A stretch of 38,058 nucleotides of DNA from assembly GCA_013180585.1 (NCBI GenBank), contig QBUM01000248.1, forward strand, positions 1 through 38,058, in the 5' to 3' direction. Each line of letters begins with the position of its first letter. Position 1 is the first letter of the stretch. The notes below the pieces were generated by a model that was not told the origin of the DNA, searched no databases, and saw only the letters and a list, made by a program, of their open reading frames with translations. This document shows positions 28,209 through 38,058 of this stretch, piece after piece. Source of the stretch: Candidatus Methanophagaceae archaeon GoMg2. Lineage in GTDB: Archaea > Halobacteriota > Syntropharchaeia > Alkanophagales > Methanospirareceae. Position numbers and translations under genes: made by a program.

Positions 28209-29714
28209 TTAATCTTGTGTAATCTCGCAGTTTTCGATCAAACAATCATACCGCCCAACCAACTCTTTTATACTCATCATCCCAAACCTTTTAAGCACAT
28301 CCACTATCTCGCCTTGCCATGCCGCATACAGATTAATCAGACGCTGTGCACCCCATACTACATTAACTGCCTCAGAAAGTTCCGGGTCGGTCGTTGCTAT
28401 TCCTCGTGGGCACCCCCTACCGGATTCGCAATTACCGCACCGTACACAACCCAGTGCAACGAGTTCGGCTGTGCCGATAACAACACCATCAGCACCCAGC
28501 GCAATCGCCTTTAACGCATCATGGGCTGTTCTTATACCACCACTTGCGATAATCGTCATCGTATCACGTATACCCTCCTGTTTAAGGAACTCATGCACCT
28601 TCGGTATTGCATACTCGATAGGCATCGCGATGTTCTTCTTCGCAATATCGGGTGCCGCGCCCGTGCCACCATAGCCACCATCCAGATGGATAATATTTGC
28701 ACCTGCGTAATAGCTGCCCACTGCAACCATATCTACATCCGTTGGCGTGGAAACCTTTACCGAGACAATAGCATCAGGATTTAGCTCTTTTATCCAATCC
28801 AGATGTTTTTTATGGTCTTCCACCGAATATACACTATGAAATGGAAAAGGCGAGAACAGGCTACTACCTGAAATTGCTTCGCGCATACGCGCAACTTCGG
28901 GTGTTACTTTATCGCCCAGTAAATGCCCGCCAAGACCCGGTTTTGCTCCCTGGGCATATTTGAGTTCAACAATCTTTACACGTTGAATGGTATCTTCCAT
29001 CACACCAAATAACCCGGTTGCAACCTGTGTAATCACGTTATCATCGTATTCCTCTAATGCTTCCGGGTAACCGCCCTCTCCGGTACATGTAAATGTCCCC
29101 CAGGCTCTTGCCGCTTTTGCTTTTGCAAGCATTACTGATAGACTGATAGAGCCAAAAGACATCCCACCACCATAGAACGGCACCCTAATACTGATTTTCG
29201 TCCCCTCTCTCTTATTCAGGTCTATCTCTGTGCTTATATCGGTATCTTCAAGCTTGTGAGTTGTGAGTTGTGAATTGTTACCCCTATTCCCTTCATTCTC
29301 CGGGAAATTGAATGAAATACGGTCAAACCCACCGCCGGAATTACCTATTTCGTATCTTCGCCCTTTAAGCGGTATTCCCGTCTCTGCCTGCTTCCATGTT
29401 CCGATTATAAGGTCTCTAGTCCAGCGATAATCGCCAATAGTTCTGTATTCAGAACTTATATCAAGCGAAAGCGCTTTTCTGGGGCAGTGATTGACACAGT
29501 AAAAAGGCTTATCTTCACAGGAACTGCCTATACAAAAATAACTCAATGGCTTAGAAACCCTATTATAACCCGTTTTCCTTTCATGTACTCCAAATGGACA
29601 TACTTTAGCGCATGTGCCGCAGTTTATGCATTTGGAAAGGTCCCTTATTACTTCTATCTCACTTATCTCGTTCGGGAATCTTGAGGGGGCTATTTTAATC
29701 GTGGGACTTATCAT
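28209..29714 (-). CDS. Glutamate synthase central FMN-binding domain protein with N-terminal ferredoxin domain
   Basis: GAKPGLGGHLLGDKVTPEVARMR, HLDGGYGGTGAAPDIAKKN, ASGGIRTAHDALKAIALGADGV; CINCGTCAKVCPFGVHERK. Track start at 29732; the ATG at 29714 gives an ATGA overlap with the upstream gene. Confidence 0.92.
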   Translation of the reverse strand: MISPTIKIAPSRFPNEISEIEVIRDLSKCINCGTCAKVCPFGVHERKTGYNRVSKPLSYFCIGSSCEDKPFYCVNHCPRKALSLDISSEYRTIGDYRWTRDLIIGTWKQAETGIPLKGRRYEIGNSGGGFDRISFNFPENEGNRGNNSQLTTHKLEDTDISTEIDLNKREGTKISIRVPFYGGGMSFGSISLSVMLAKAKAARAWGTFTCTGEGGYPEALEEYDDNVITQVATGLFGVMEDTIQRVKIVELKYAQGAKPGLGGHLLGDKVTPEVARMREAISGSSLFSPFPFHSVYSVEDHKKHLDWIKELNPDAIVSVKVSTPTDVDMVAVGSYYAGANIIHLDGGYGGTGAAPDIAKKNIAMPIEYAIPKVHEFLKQEGIRDTMTIIASGGIRTAHDALKAIALGADGVVIGTAELVALGCVRCGNCESGRGCPRGIATTDPELSEAVNVVWGAQRLINLYAAWQGEIVDVLKRFGMMSIKELVGRYDCLIENCEITQD

Positions 29715-31156
29715 CGTATGACACCCCCCCACACAAAAACATTATCAAACGTCTCTTTCTCTATATCGTCAAAGAAAATCGCCCTTCTAACTTCACCACG
29801 CAGCCTTCTGACTTCTCTTAATCCCATAGCGCCCAAGATTTCAAGAAGCTGGTTCCTCCATGCACCGATAATATTTATTATGCGTTGTGTTCCCCATTGC
29901 GGATTTACATCTTTCAACTCTACCGGACACGATAAAACCTCACGACATTCTTTACAATATCTGCATTCAAGAGCGAAAAGAAGCGGCAGGTCAATAGCAG
30001 TCAAATCCGCTCCACATAATATTACTTTAGCCACATGCTCTGCCATTGCGATACCGCCACTCACAATGAGCGTGACCTCATCTCTGATTTTGTGCTCTAC
30101 CAGATGTCTATGGACATTCTGCGTCATATCCTTTATAAACAAACTTTTTCCAAAAGTTTGTCCATTGAGGTCTGCATAAAGATGAATGACTTCTACGCCC
30201 GCATAAGTCAATTCCTCTACGAGTTCCTCTACATTATCGCCAAAAGGGACCCTTACAGAGATAATAGTCTTTGGATTTATCCTTTTTACCTCGTTTATCG
30301 CACTCAGAACCACTTCATCATATTCTAATTCCACCATCTTGCACGTCTTAATCCAATCTACGTCAAAGCCATGTAGTGTGGGCTGTGTGATGTAAGGTAT
30401 AAGATGTGACCTTTCGCCTTTTGCCATTCGCCCATCTCCCATCTCTTTTCTCCCCACTCCTTTAAACCACTCTTCAGCGTCCACAATCATAAAGGTGCCT
30501 AAATAAGAAGCTGCCTTTGCCATTGCTTCATAGACGTTCTCAAACCCGCCGAATGGAAGTCTATCAAAGATTATTGGCACTGGTATGTTCAATGTAGGGG
30601 GTATTGGCGATGCGATTAGCCCCTGGCTATCAAATTTGATTGCAGGTAACTTTCGCCCGACATCCACTGCGGTACTGATGTACTCTCTACCATGAATCCC
30701 ATCCCTCGTGGGTCTTACGATCTCAGACATATCTGTCCACATCGAATCGAACCCTTCACCGGAGAAAGGACCACGGTATCCCGCACCTGAGACGGGAATC
30801 TTACCGGTCTCTGCTTGATACCAATTCGTACTGATTATCTCTGGAGTCCAGTAAGAATCGCCGAGACGCGAATACTCCTCATTCTCCTTGATGCTCAACG
30901 CCGCTCTCGGACATTCCTGGATGCAGCAGAAGCATCCTTTGCAGCGATAAGCAACAGGCTCTGCCATACATCGCAGGTCCTCGTCCTGTCTTTTGTGGAC
31001 TTCGTAGATGCAGACTATTGCGCACCTTCCGCAATTTATGCAGTCCTCGCCCCGTTCTATCTCAAACTTTCCGATGGGTATATACCTAGGCGGTGTTAGC
31101 GTGACCTCAACGTTATATTTTTTGGGCATTATATACAAACCTCCAGTAATCTTCAC
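29711..31156 (-). CDS. Glutamate synthase-related protein, diverged FMN-domain paralogue with ferredoxin domain
   Basis: 481 aa; CINCGRCAIVCIYEVHKRQ...CKGCFCCIQECPRAAL; YWTPEIISTNWYQAETGKIPVSG; C-term VSGGIAMAEHVAKVILCGADLTAIDLPLLFALECRYCKEC. Lacks the KPGLGG and GGYGGTGAAP motifs of its neighbour. Likely start at about 31129 (MPKKYNVEV). Confidence 0.82.
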   Translation of the reverse strand: MKITGGLYIMPKKYNVEVTLTPPRYIPIGKFEIERGEDCINCGRCAIVCIYEVHKRQDEDLRCMAEPVAYRCKGCFCCIQECPRAALSIKENEEYSRLGDSYWTPEIISTNWYQAETGKIPVSGAGYRGPFSGEGFDSMWTDMSEIVRPTRDGIHGREYISTAVDVGRKLPAIKFDSQGLIASPIPPTLNIPVPIIFDRLPFGGFENVYEAMAKAASYLGTFMIVDAEEWFKGVGRKEMGDGRMAKGERSHLIPYITQPTLHGFDVDWIKTCKMVELEYDEVVLSAINEVKRINPKTIISVRVPFGDNVEELVEELTYAGVEVIHLYADLNGQTFGKSLFIKDMTQNVHRHLVEHKIRDEVTLIVSGGIAMAEHVAKVILCGADLTAIDLPLLFALECRYCKECREVLSCPVELKDVNPQWGTQRIINIIGAWRNQLLEILGAMGLREVRRLRGEVRRAIFFDDIEKETFDNVFVWGGVIR

Positions 31157-32954
31157 TTGATTCCATTGTCGATACGAAATCCCTTATTGCTTCTTCAGGC
31201 GCGCCAAATTCGGCTTCAAGCAGCTTCTCCAGCTCTGTCCATGCCGCGACAAGGTCTAAATCATTCTGACAGACAGCTCTACACATCTCGCAATGTGTGC
31301 ATAAAAAAATCTTGTCAGAATCGGTCTTCGAAATCGCATCTCCCGCGAGCAGTTTTTTTGCAAGATACAGCTTGTTCTTGGGGGTCACAGATTCCTCGTT
31401 GGTAACAAGATATGCAGGGCAGGTAGCGGCACAGCTTCCGCATTTGATGCATGAATATACTATCTTCTCAAGTACTGATTCCTCTTTAAGACCTCCCTTG
31501 GACGATGCGCGTTTACCAAGAATCGGTGTAACAGTAGCTGAAATACGTATTAGCTGTCTGAAGATGAGCGGTTTAAACATTATTCCCGGTATATTCGCCA
31601 TTTTCGTCTTCACCGTGAAGAATTTGTTCGGATTGAGAATGTTATTCGGGTCAACCTCCTTTTTATACGCTTTGTAGAGTTCAAGCGTCTTCGTATCATA
31701 TTTATCATTTATAAAGGGCGTATTCCAGATGCCGATACCGTATGGAACACCGCCAAACTTTAGCCCAAGTCTCGTAAGCACCGGGATAAGTGCCATGTTG
31801 GCAAGGTATGTCTTTGGCTCTCTTACATCAGACATGTATGTCAACATCAGTAGTGCACGGTCTTTTCCCACAATATGCGATTCTACTTCTACATCCACAC
31901 CACATTTTTTAAAATATCTTTTCGCCTCCTTGAGATACGAAACAGCATTTGCTAGGGGGATAACAACTTCACACGCCAACGGGGTTGGCTTGCCGCTTCT
32001 CTTCTTCATGGGGAATAGCCGTTCGTGCCAGAGGTAATTTGAGAGATAATCGTCTGCAAGAATACCTCGGCCTTCTGCGAAGTCACGAAATTTCGTAGCC
32101 TCTTCCTCTTCTTCAAACTCCACTAATACTGCATCTTTCAGCCTGAACAAATGCTCACCCAGAAAGGTGTTTGCCTCTTCAAGATGTGAAGCACCCATAT
32201 ATTTTATGTGGTTGGGTTTGAGTCCCGCGTTTATCATGCCCGTTATGAACACAAAAGCATCTTCGGCACTTTCCAGGTAGATCAGATGCGGTAGTGATTT
32301 TTCTGGCTTCTTCCTCAGTTTCAAGACAGCACTCAGAACTATGCCAAACTGCCCTTCTGTACCGAAGAATCGTGCGAACTCCTCTTCCCTTGAATTGATG
32401 GATTTCACTTCGCCCGACGGAAACATCACTTCGATTGATTCTATCTGGTCTTTGAGATGCCCGAACCGGTAGCTACCGATGCCGTAGCCACCAGTAGCAA
32501 TCCAGCCACCAAGAGTGGAAAAGAAGCTTGAGGGGTACGTTCTAACAGAAAGATTTTCCGGATTTAAAAACTCCTCAAGTTCCGACCATCTGACGCCTGT
32601 TTGGACTTTTACTGTCTCCTTTTCCCTATTCAGTTCAAAAATCTTATTTAAGGATGACAAGTCAAGAACGATGCCCTTTTCCGTGGGAACCACACCTCCA
32701 AGCCCAGAAGAAGCCGACCCTCTTGGGAATAAAGCTACTTTCTCATCGTTTGCGAATCGAACGATTTTCTTGAGTGCGTCCACGCTTTTTGGCAGGATTA
32801 CAAGTTCCGGCGTGGTGTCAAAGAGCCGCGTTGCGAATGGTACTTCACCAATGTCCATGCTGTATAGCTCACGCTCGAAATCGCCTTCTATCACCTTTGC
32901 TTCATCTCCAACTAGTTCTTCTATACTAGTTTTTAGTGTTTCGGCCATGCTCAC
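31113..32954 (-). CDS. FAD-binding oxidase (GlcD/lactate dehydrogenase-like) fused to a two-cluster Fe-S domain
   Basis: 613 aa; VALFPRGSASSGLGGVVPTEKGIVLDLSSLNKI (FAD_binding_4), STLGGWIATGGYGIGSYRFGHLKDQ; C-term CIKCGSCAATCPAY and CTHCEMCRAVCQND. Confidence 0.9.
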   Translation of the reverse strand: MSMAETLKTSIEELVGDEAKVIEGDFERELYSMDIGEVPFATRLFDTTPELVILPKSVDALKKIVRFANDEKVALFPRGSASSGLGGVVPTEKGIVLDLSSLNKIFELNREKETVKVQTGVRWSELEEFLNPENLSVRTYPSSFFSTLGGWIATGGYGIGSYRFGHLKDQIESIEVMFPSGEVKSINSREEEFARFFGTEGQFGIVLSAVLKLRKKPEKSLPHLIYLESAEDAFVFITGMINAGLKPNHIKYMGASHLEEANTFLGEHLFRLKDAVLVEFEEEEEATKFRDFAEGRGILADDYLSNYLWHERLFPMKKRSGKPTPLACEVVIPLANAVSYLKEAKRYFKKCGVDVEVESHIVGKDRALLMLTYMSDVREPKTYLANMALIPVLTRLGLKFGGVPYGIGIWNTPFINDKYDTKTLELYKAYKKEVDPNNILNPNKFFTVKTKMANIPGIMFKPLIFRQLIRISATVTPILGKRASSKGGLKEESVLEKIVYSCIKCGSCAATCPAYLVTNEESVTPKNKLYLAKKLLAGDAISKTDSDKIFLCTHCEMCRAVCQNDLDLVAAWTELEKLLEAEFGAPEEAIRDFVSTMESSEDYWRFVYNAQKI

Positions 32955-32989
32955 ACATAAGATTTAAAAAATAGTTTCTTTGATTTGGC

Positions 32990-34324
32990 TCACAGCACTC
33001 CTAAATACGCCTTCAACTCCCATTCCGTGACGTTCACGCGATAATTGTCCCACTCTACCTTCTTTGATGTGATGAAGTTGTTGAAGACATGGTCACCTAA
33101 AGCTTCTCGCACCAGTTCGCTCTCCTCTGTAAGTCCAATTGCCTCGATTAAACTACCGGGCAGCGATGTTATTCCTTCCTTTACCTTTTCCTCTGCATTC
33201 AGCAGGTAAACGTCCTTCTCCGTTGGTAGTCTCAATTCATACTTGTTCTTTATTCCCGCTAAGCCGGCCGCAAGCATCACTGAAAAAGTTAAGTACGGGT
33301 TGCATGCCGGATCGGCACTGCGGAATTCCACTCGTGTCGCGTTCTCTTTACCAGGCTTATACATCGGCACCCTTACTAGCGTAGAGCGGTTGCGGCGTGC
33401 CCAGGAGATGTAAACGGGTGCTTCATATCCCGGTACCAGGCGCTTATATGAGTTTACCCATTGATTGGCAACCGAAGTTATCTCTGGTGCGTGTCTTAGC
33501 AATCCCGCGATATAACCCTTACCCGCCTCTGATAGGTGGTATTCGTCATTCGGGTCGAAGAACGTATTTCTATTCCCTTGGAATAACGATTGATGCACGT
33601 GCATGCCTGAGCCATTCACCCCGAAGATGGGTTTTGGCATGAACGTGGCATAAACCCCATAGCGCTGTGCAATTTCCTTTACTACAATCCGATATGTCAT
33701 CACCTGATCAGCCATCGTAAGCGCATCTTTATAACGAAGGTCTATCTCGTGCTGTGAAGGTGCAACTTCATGATGGCTGTACTCCACATCTATCCCCATT
33801 TCTTCCAGTGTTAAGATTGTATCCCTTCGTAAGTCACTTCCCGCATCCAGTGTCGTCAGGTCAAAGTATCCACCTTCATCCAGGACTTCGGTCGTCTTAT
33901 CGTCCCGGAAGTAGAAATACTCCAGTTCCGGACCGACATAGAAAGTGTAGCCTTTCTCTTCCAACTGCTCCAGATTCCTTTTCAGTACGTATCTCGGGTC
34001 GCCCTCGTAAGGACTTCCGTCTGGCTGTAGAATGTCACAGAACATCCTCGCTACTGCATGCTCCTTTGGCCGCCACGGCACAATCCTGAATGTGGCAGGG
34101 TCGGGTTTCGCGAGCATATCGCTCTCGTCAATCCTTGCAAAGCCCTTTATCGAGGAACCGTCAAAACCCATGCCCTCGTCAAACGCACCTTCCAACTCTT
34201 TTGGCGTGATTGCAAAGCTCTTCAACTGCCCTAAGATGTCCGTGAACCACAGCCTTACGAACTTTATCCCTTGCTTCTCTACTACTCCCAATACATCTTC
34301 CTTTGTCTTTGTCTCTTTTTCCAT
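32990..34324 (-). CDS. glnA: Glutamine synthetase type I
   Basis: 444 aa; VRLWFTDILGQLKSF, GMGFDGSSIKGF, VGPELEYFYF, NGSGMHVHQSLF, VEFRSADPACNPYL. Confidence 0.97.
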   Translation of the reverse strand: MEKETKTKEDVLGVVEKQGIKFVRLWFTDILGQLKSFAITPKELEGAFDEGMGFDGSSIKGFARIDESDMLAKPDPATFRIVPWRPKEHAVARMFCDILQPDGSPYEGDPRYVLKRNLEQLEEKGYTFYVGPELEYFYFRDDKTTEVLDEGGYFDLTTLDAGSDLRRDTILTLEEMGIDVEYSHHEVAPSQHEIDLRYKDALTMADQVMTYRIVVKEIAQRYGVYATFMPKPIFGVNGSGMHVHQSLFQGNRNTFFDPNDEYHLSEAGKGYIAGLLRHAPEITSVANQWVNSYKRLVPGYEAPVYISWARRNRSTLVRVPMYKPGKENATRVEFRSADPACNPYLTFSVMLAAGLAGIKNKYELRLPTEKDVYLLNAEEKVKEGITSLPGSLIEAIGLTEESELVREALGDHVFNNFITSKKVEWDNYRVNVTEWELKAYLGVL

Positions 34325-34369
34325 CTTCTATTCACCTTAGGATATTAAAGATCGCTAACCCTTCCTAAA

Positions 34370-34412
34370 AGTATTTGAGAACTTTTCAGAACTTTTCATA
34401 AATGTTATGAAA
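34370..34412 (-). promoter_or_regulatory. Candidate nitrogen-regulon promoter/operator upstream of glnA
   Basis: Perfect inverted repeat TTTCATA-N5-TATGAAA (34394-34412), and agtatttgagaa at 34370-34381; both elements recur (palindrome as a half-site) upstream of amt with near-identical spacing. Confidence 0.55.
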
Positions 34413-34561
34413 GACGAAATGAGCGGATATAGCCAAAAAAGAATAGTTATTCGGCCCTCTCCAAAATGTAACTACACAACTCTTTTTGCGGAATGACGAG
34501 TTTTTCCGGGCTGTAAGCCGAAGAGTAGCAGAAAAAGTAAAGACTATATGACTTTATAAAA

Positions 34562-35116
34562 ATGAAACTACCGGAAAGGGTCACAATTGTTCTGGATGAA
34601 GAGACTGCTGAGCTATTCAAAGAGGCGAAGAAGGAGTTACGAGTATCACAAAGCGAGTTAATGCGAGAAGCGTTAAAATTTTACTGCAAATATAAAACGC
34701 TCTTTGTGGCGATTGATGAGGCTGTGGTGCGTACATATATCGAGATGCTTTCATCTGGCGAGCATATCATTGTAGATATAGACCACTGGCTCTTATTTCT
34801 GAACTTTATTGAATCACATCAGGAGAAGGAGAAATTCTGGGCATTGCATCGTGATGTTTGCCAGGCGCATGCAGAGCAGTTTAAATACAGACAATATCAT
34901 GCGGAACAGATACTAAAACGGCTCGAAGCTTGCAATCTCTTCACGTTAAGGAAAGATTCCGAAACTTCGTTTACTCTGGTTTTAGGTCATGACAGCACCC
35001 GCAAATTCATAAGAACCGAGCTTGAAGAGATATTTGAGGGAATGGGTCTCAAAGTGGATATAAAAGAGGATCTGGCAAAGCTAAGAGTGAGAGTTTTGAA
35101 AGATTTAAATCGCTGA
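34562..35116 (+). CDS. Ribbon-helix-helix (CopG-like) DNA-binding protein with C-terminal domain of unknown function
   Basis: 184 aa; N-term PERVTIVLDEETAELFKEAKKELRVSQSELMREALKFY is RHH-like. Divergent from glnA. Confidence 0.72.
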   Translation: MKLPERVTIVLDEETAELFKEAKKELRVSQSELMREALKFYCKYKTLFVAIDEAVVRTYIEMLSSGEHIIVDIDHWLLFLNFIESHQEKEKFWALHRDVCQAHAEQFKYRQYHAEQILKRLEACNLFTLRKDSETSFTLVLGHDSTRKFIRTELEEIFEGMGLKVDIKEDLAKLRVRVLKDLNR

Positions 35117-35157
35117 GTTCACGGTAGCTTATTAAAAAATAAAAAGAGAGAAAAATC

Positions 35158-35502
<345 letters not shown>

Positions 35503-35520
35503 TTACACCTCTCATTTGTC

Positions 35521-36720
35521 TCATGCGTACGCTTCTTCTCCATGCTGTGATATGTCCAGACCAACGTACTCTTCCTCTTCGGTAACACGTAAGCCTATTG
35601 TAGCATCAACGAGTTTTGCGAGGATGAGCGTGATTGTGAAAGCATAGACTATTGCCGCCACAGCACCTATTATCTGAGCTGTGAACTGACCAACGTTTCC
35701 GTAGAGCAAACCTGTGTAGCCACCTACCGCTGCGGTTGCGAATATGCCCGTAGCAATTGCACCCCATAGCCCTCCGACTCCGTGTATCGCCCACGCATCA
35801 AGACTCTCATCAAAGCCCCTGTTTATTCTGAAGAGCATTGCCTTGTAGCAGATCACTCCCGCAACAGCACCTATTACTAATGCGGATATTGGACCTACGA
35901 ATCCCGCAGCCGGTGTTATCGCAACCAATCCGGCTACCGCACCACTTACCATACCCAAAGAGCTTTGCTTACCGTGGTTCCAGCTTGCTGCCATCCAGCC
36001 GATAGCACCAGCCGCGGCGGATGTGTTCGTCACCACGAGAGCGTTTGCGGCCACTCCGTTAGCTGCTAAAGCACTTCCGCCGTTGAAGCCGAACCAGCCG
36101 AACCAGAGCAAAGCCACTCCGAGCAGAGTCATCGGGATGTTGTGAGGTCCCATCTGCTGCTCTCCGAATCCCCGCCTCTTGCCTATGACAAGCACCACAG
36201 CTAAAGCCGAGAATCCAGAACATATGTGTACCACTGTCCCACCAGCGAAATCCAGTGCACCGAGCTGTGCAAGCCAGCCGCCGCCCCATACCCAGTGAGC
36301 AAGCGGATCATAAACGAGCGTGGTCCACAACAACCCGAAGACAATGAAACCACTTATCTTCACCCTCTCTGCCATCGCACTGGTCAGGATTGCAAGTGTA
36401 ATAACTGCAAATGCAAGCTGGAACGCCATGAATGCTAATTCTGGTATGGTTAAATCACCGCAGCCCATGCCTACTCCGTTCAGCCCAACGAAACCTAAAT
36501 TGCCAATGAATCCCGCTATGTCCGAGCTGAATGCTAAGCTGTAGCCCACGAGCACCCACTGGACACTGACCAGTACAAGCGCTACAAAAGCGAGTGCAAT
36601 CATCGAAACAACGTTCTTGCCTCGTACCATCCCAGCGTAGAACAGCCCTACGCCTGGTGTCATCAACACCACAAGGGCTGTTGAAGCAAGAATCCATGCG
36701 GTATCTCCACTATCCAACAT
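35521..36720 (-). CDS. amt: Ammonium transporter Amt
   Basis: 399 aa; [66 protein letters not shown]. Directly upstream of glnK on the same strand. Confidence 0.97.
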   Translation of the reverse strand: MLDSGDTAWILASTALVVLMTPGVGLFYAGMVRGKNVVSMIALAFVALVLVSVQWVLVGYSLAFSSDIAGFIGNLGFVGLNGVGMGCGDLTIPELAFMAFQLAFAVITLAILTSAMAERVKISGFIVFGLLWTTLVYDPLAHWVWGGGWLAQLGALDFAGGTVVHICSGFSALAVVLVIGKRRGFGEQQMGPHNIPMTLLGVALLWFGWFGFNGGSALAANGVAANALVVTNTSAAAGAIGWMAASWNHGKQSSLGMVSGAVAGLVAITPAAGFVGPISALVIGAVAGVICYKAMLFRINRGFDESLDAWAIHGVGGLWGAIATGIFATAAVGGYTGLLYGNVGQFTAQIIGAVAAIVYAFTITLILAKLVDATIGLRVTEEEEYVGLDISQHGEEAYA

Positions 36721-36768
36721 TTTTGTCTTCTATCACCGATAGCACATTCTCTTGGACATATTTTAAGA

Positions 36769-36810
36769 GTATTTGAGAAAAGCGCATAAATAATCACAAA
36801 AGTTATGAAA
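36769..36810 (-). promoter_or_regulatory. Candidate nitrogen-regulon promoter/operator upstream of amt
   Basis: agtatttgagaa (36769-36780) and tatgaaa (36804-36810) with the same relative spacing (~35 nt) and similar distance to the start codon as upstream of glnA. Confidence 0.5.
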
Positions 36811-36856
36811 AACCTTTCTTTTGAAAAGAAAGCTTTACCAAAGAAACATTTTTTGA
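36811..36856 (-). repeat. Interspersed hairpin-containing repeat, short copy 3 (upstream of amt)
   Basis: aacctttcttttgaaaagaaagctttaccaaagaaacattttt matches the core of copies 1 and 2. Confidence 0.7.
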
Positions 36857-36948
36857 GCATGTTTGGGAAGGAAGGTTGATGCGGTCAAACATCGTAAATT
36901 CATACCTATGAAATTTTATAAAGCAATTTATGCATAGTATAAATCATC

Positions 36949-37191
36949 ATGGTAAAAAGAAATTATATCGCGGATATAGAAAAGGCACTGAAAGAACGAA
37001 CAATACGGAAATATATCCAGCGATTAGACCATGAAGGATTTATAATTAAGAAGGTAGAAGAAGGTAAAAGGCTTAAATACGTTTATACTGCGGTTCCTAT
37101 TCAGGAAGCATGGAATAAAGTAAAAGGGAAAATACAGCAAATAATAGATGAGATTACCAGAGTTCTGGAAATAAAGGCGGTACTCTTTTAG
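36949..37191 (+). CDS. Small winged-helix-like transcriptional regulator
   Basis: 80 aa; TIRKYIQRLDHEGFIIKKVEEGKRLKYVYTAVPIQEAWNKVKGKIQQIIDEI. TATA-like ttttataaag about 30 nt upstream of the ATG. Confidence 0.55.
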   Translation: MVKRNYIADIEKALKERTIRKYIQRLDHEGFIIKKVEEGKRLKYVYTAVPIQEAWNKVKGKIQQIIDEITRVLEIKAVLF

Positions 37192-37195
37192 TAGA

Positions 37196-38032
37196 TCACC
37201 AATATGCATCTTCAAACGTTCCTACACCTTCGCCTACACCCTCTAAAGTAATCATTCTGCCTTCGGTTTTTAGATAAAACTCTTTAGGTGTAATAGCATA
37301 TACAATATAAACTTGCGAACCACCACCACTCATATCATATTGTTTTGTTGCATAAGTTTCTAAGACGATTCTAAGGGTTTTGTCATTATCTTGTCCCGCA
37401 ATGGCCCAATTATTTCCCCTTTTTGATATTTTCAGCTGTGGATTATCAAATCTGATAATTTTGTTATTTTCAACATCATGAAAAGTTACAGACTCACGAA
37501 AATACGTTTTTGAACTCTTCCCTGTTTTGAGACAGAAAAATGAAATTGAAGAACCATTTTGAAATATTATTCTCCCCCAGTGAAACGGCCCGAATATCGT
37601 TGCACCAACAACTTTTTGTAGATGTGCTGTCCCCTTGAACTTTTTTCCTAACACAAAGCCATCAACATCTGAAAAAACATCTACCCACCCCACACCGAAT
37701 GGTGGTAAGAACACACCACACGCGTTTTTGTCTTCCAAATAATTTCCTTTTGTTATTTCTAAATTAATCAAATCCCCGACACTCAATTCATAATTTGGAA
37801 AACTACCACTAAGTCTCACTTTTTGACCAGAAATCTCGGAAACAATCTTTTTTTCTTGGATTTCTACAATAGCGTTTGTATCTCCTAAATCACGAAGTTT
37901 TTCTCCATCATATACCCAACCAGCAGTAACAGCGTGGAATTTATTTTTTTCCGATTCTCTAAATACCATTTCTTTATTGTTAAACAACATCTTCTTCCCG
38001 TATTTTCTGAATATTAATAGCATAAATTGCAC
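37196..38032 (-). CDS. Uncharacterised beta-rich protein, possibly lipocalin-like (AttH/CrtC-like)
   Basis: Long 278 aa ORF; GTAHLQKVVGATIFGPFHWGRIIFQNGSSISFF loosely recalls AttH/CrtC-type lipocalin repeats. Family assignment weak. Confidence 0.5.
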   Translation of the reverse strand: MQFMLLIFRKYGKKMLFNNKEMVFRESEKNKFHAVTAGWVYDGEKLRDLGDTNAIVEIQEKKIVSEISGQKVRLSGSFPNYELSVGDLINLEITKGNYLEDKNACGVFLPPFGVGWVDVFSDVDGFVLGKKFKGTAHLQKVVGATIFGPFHWGRIIFQNGSSISFFCLKTGKSSKTYFRESVTFHDVENNKIIRFDNPQLKISKRGNNWAIAGQDNDKTLRIVLETYATKQYDMSGGGSQVYIVYAITPKEFYLKTEGRMITLEGVGEGVGTFEDAYW

Positions 38033-38058
38033 CGGATTTTCACCATCATGGCCAAAGA

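Noticed and set aside
30125-30170. Palindrome-like aaactttttccaaaagttt inside the glt-related gene
   Set aside because: Falls in well-formed coding sequence (QTFGKSLFIKDM) and is likely chance; not counted as a copy of the interspersed repeat.

Overview
The gene content looks archaeal (euryarchaeal). This is inferred from the archaeal-style CarB of the carAB pair, the archaeal-type glutamate synthase domains and the promoter spacing; no database search was possible. Most of the window is a nitrogen-assimilation and glutamine-using island: amt-glnK, glnA, a four-gene glutamate-synthase-like operon, carBA, hisHF, guaA, an orphan second carB, a second hisF, diaminopimelate dehydrogenase, dapL and dapF. 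Accessory modules are interspersed: vapBC, a two-gene module with a RelA/SpoT-like synthetase, a solitary HicB, hicBA, an AAA ATPase + TOPRIM (DUF3226-like) pair, and a SatD-like + DUF3307-like pair. The most notable observations are: (1) relics of a decayed hisF/hisH copy at about 3.2-6.0 kb, into or between which vapBC and the RelA/SpoT-like pair sit; (2) the RelA/SpoT-like pair itself, a candidate toxSAS-type system; (3) the ATPase-TOPRIM pair, with an architecture like PARIS/OLD; (4) a glutamate synthase operon with a degenerate FMN-domain paralogue, a fused GATase-GXGXG subunit and a FAD/Fe-S oxidase in place of a normal GltD; (5) a palindrome plus spaced motif shared upstream of glnA and amt; (6) an interspersed hairpin repeat family just upstream of dapL, hisH and amt and behind hisF; (7) a decaying CDF transporter gene.
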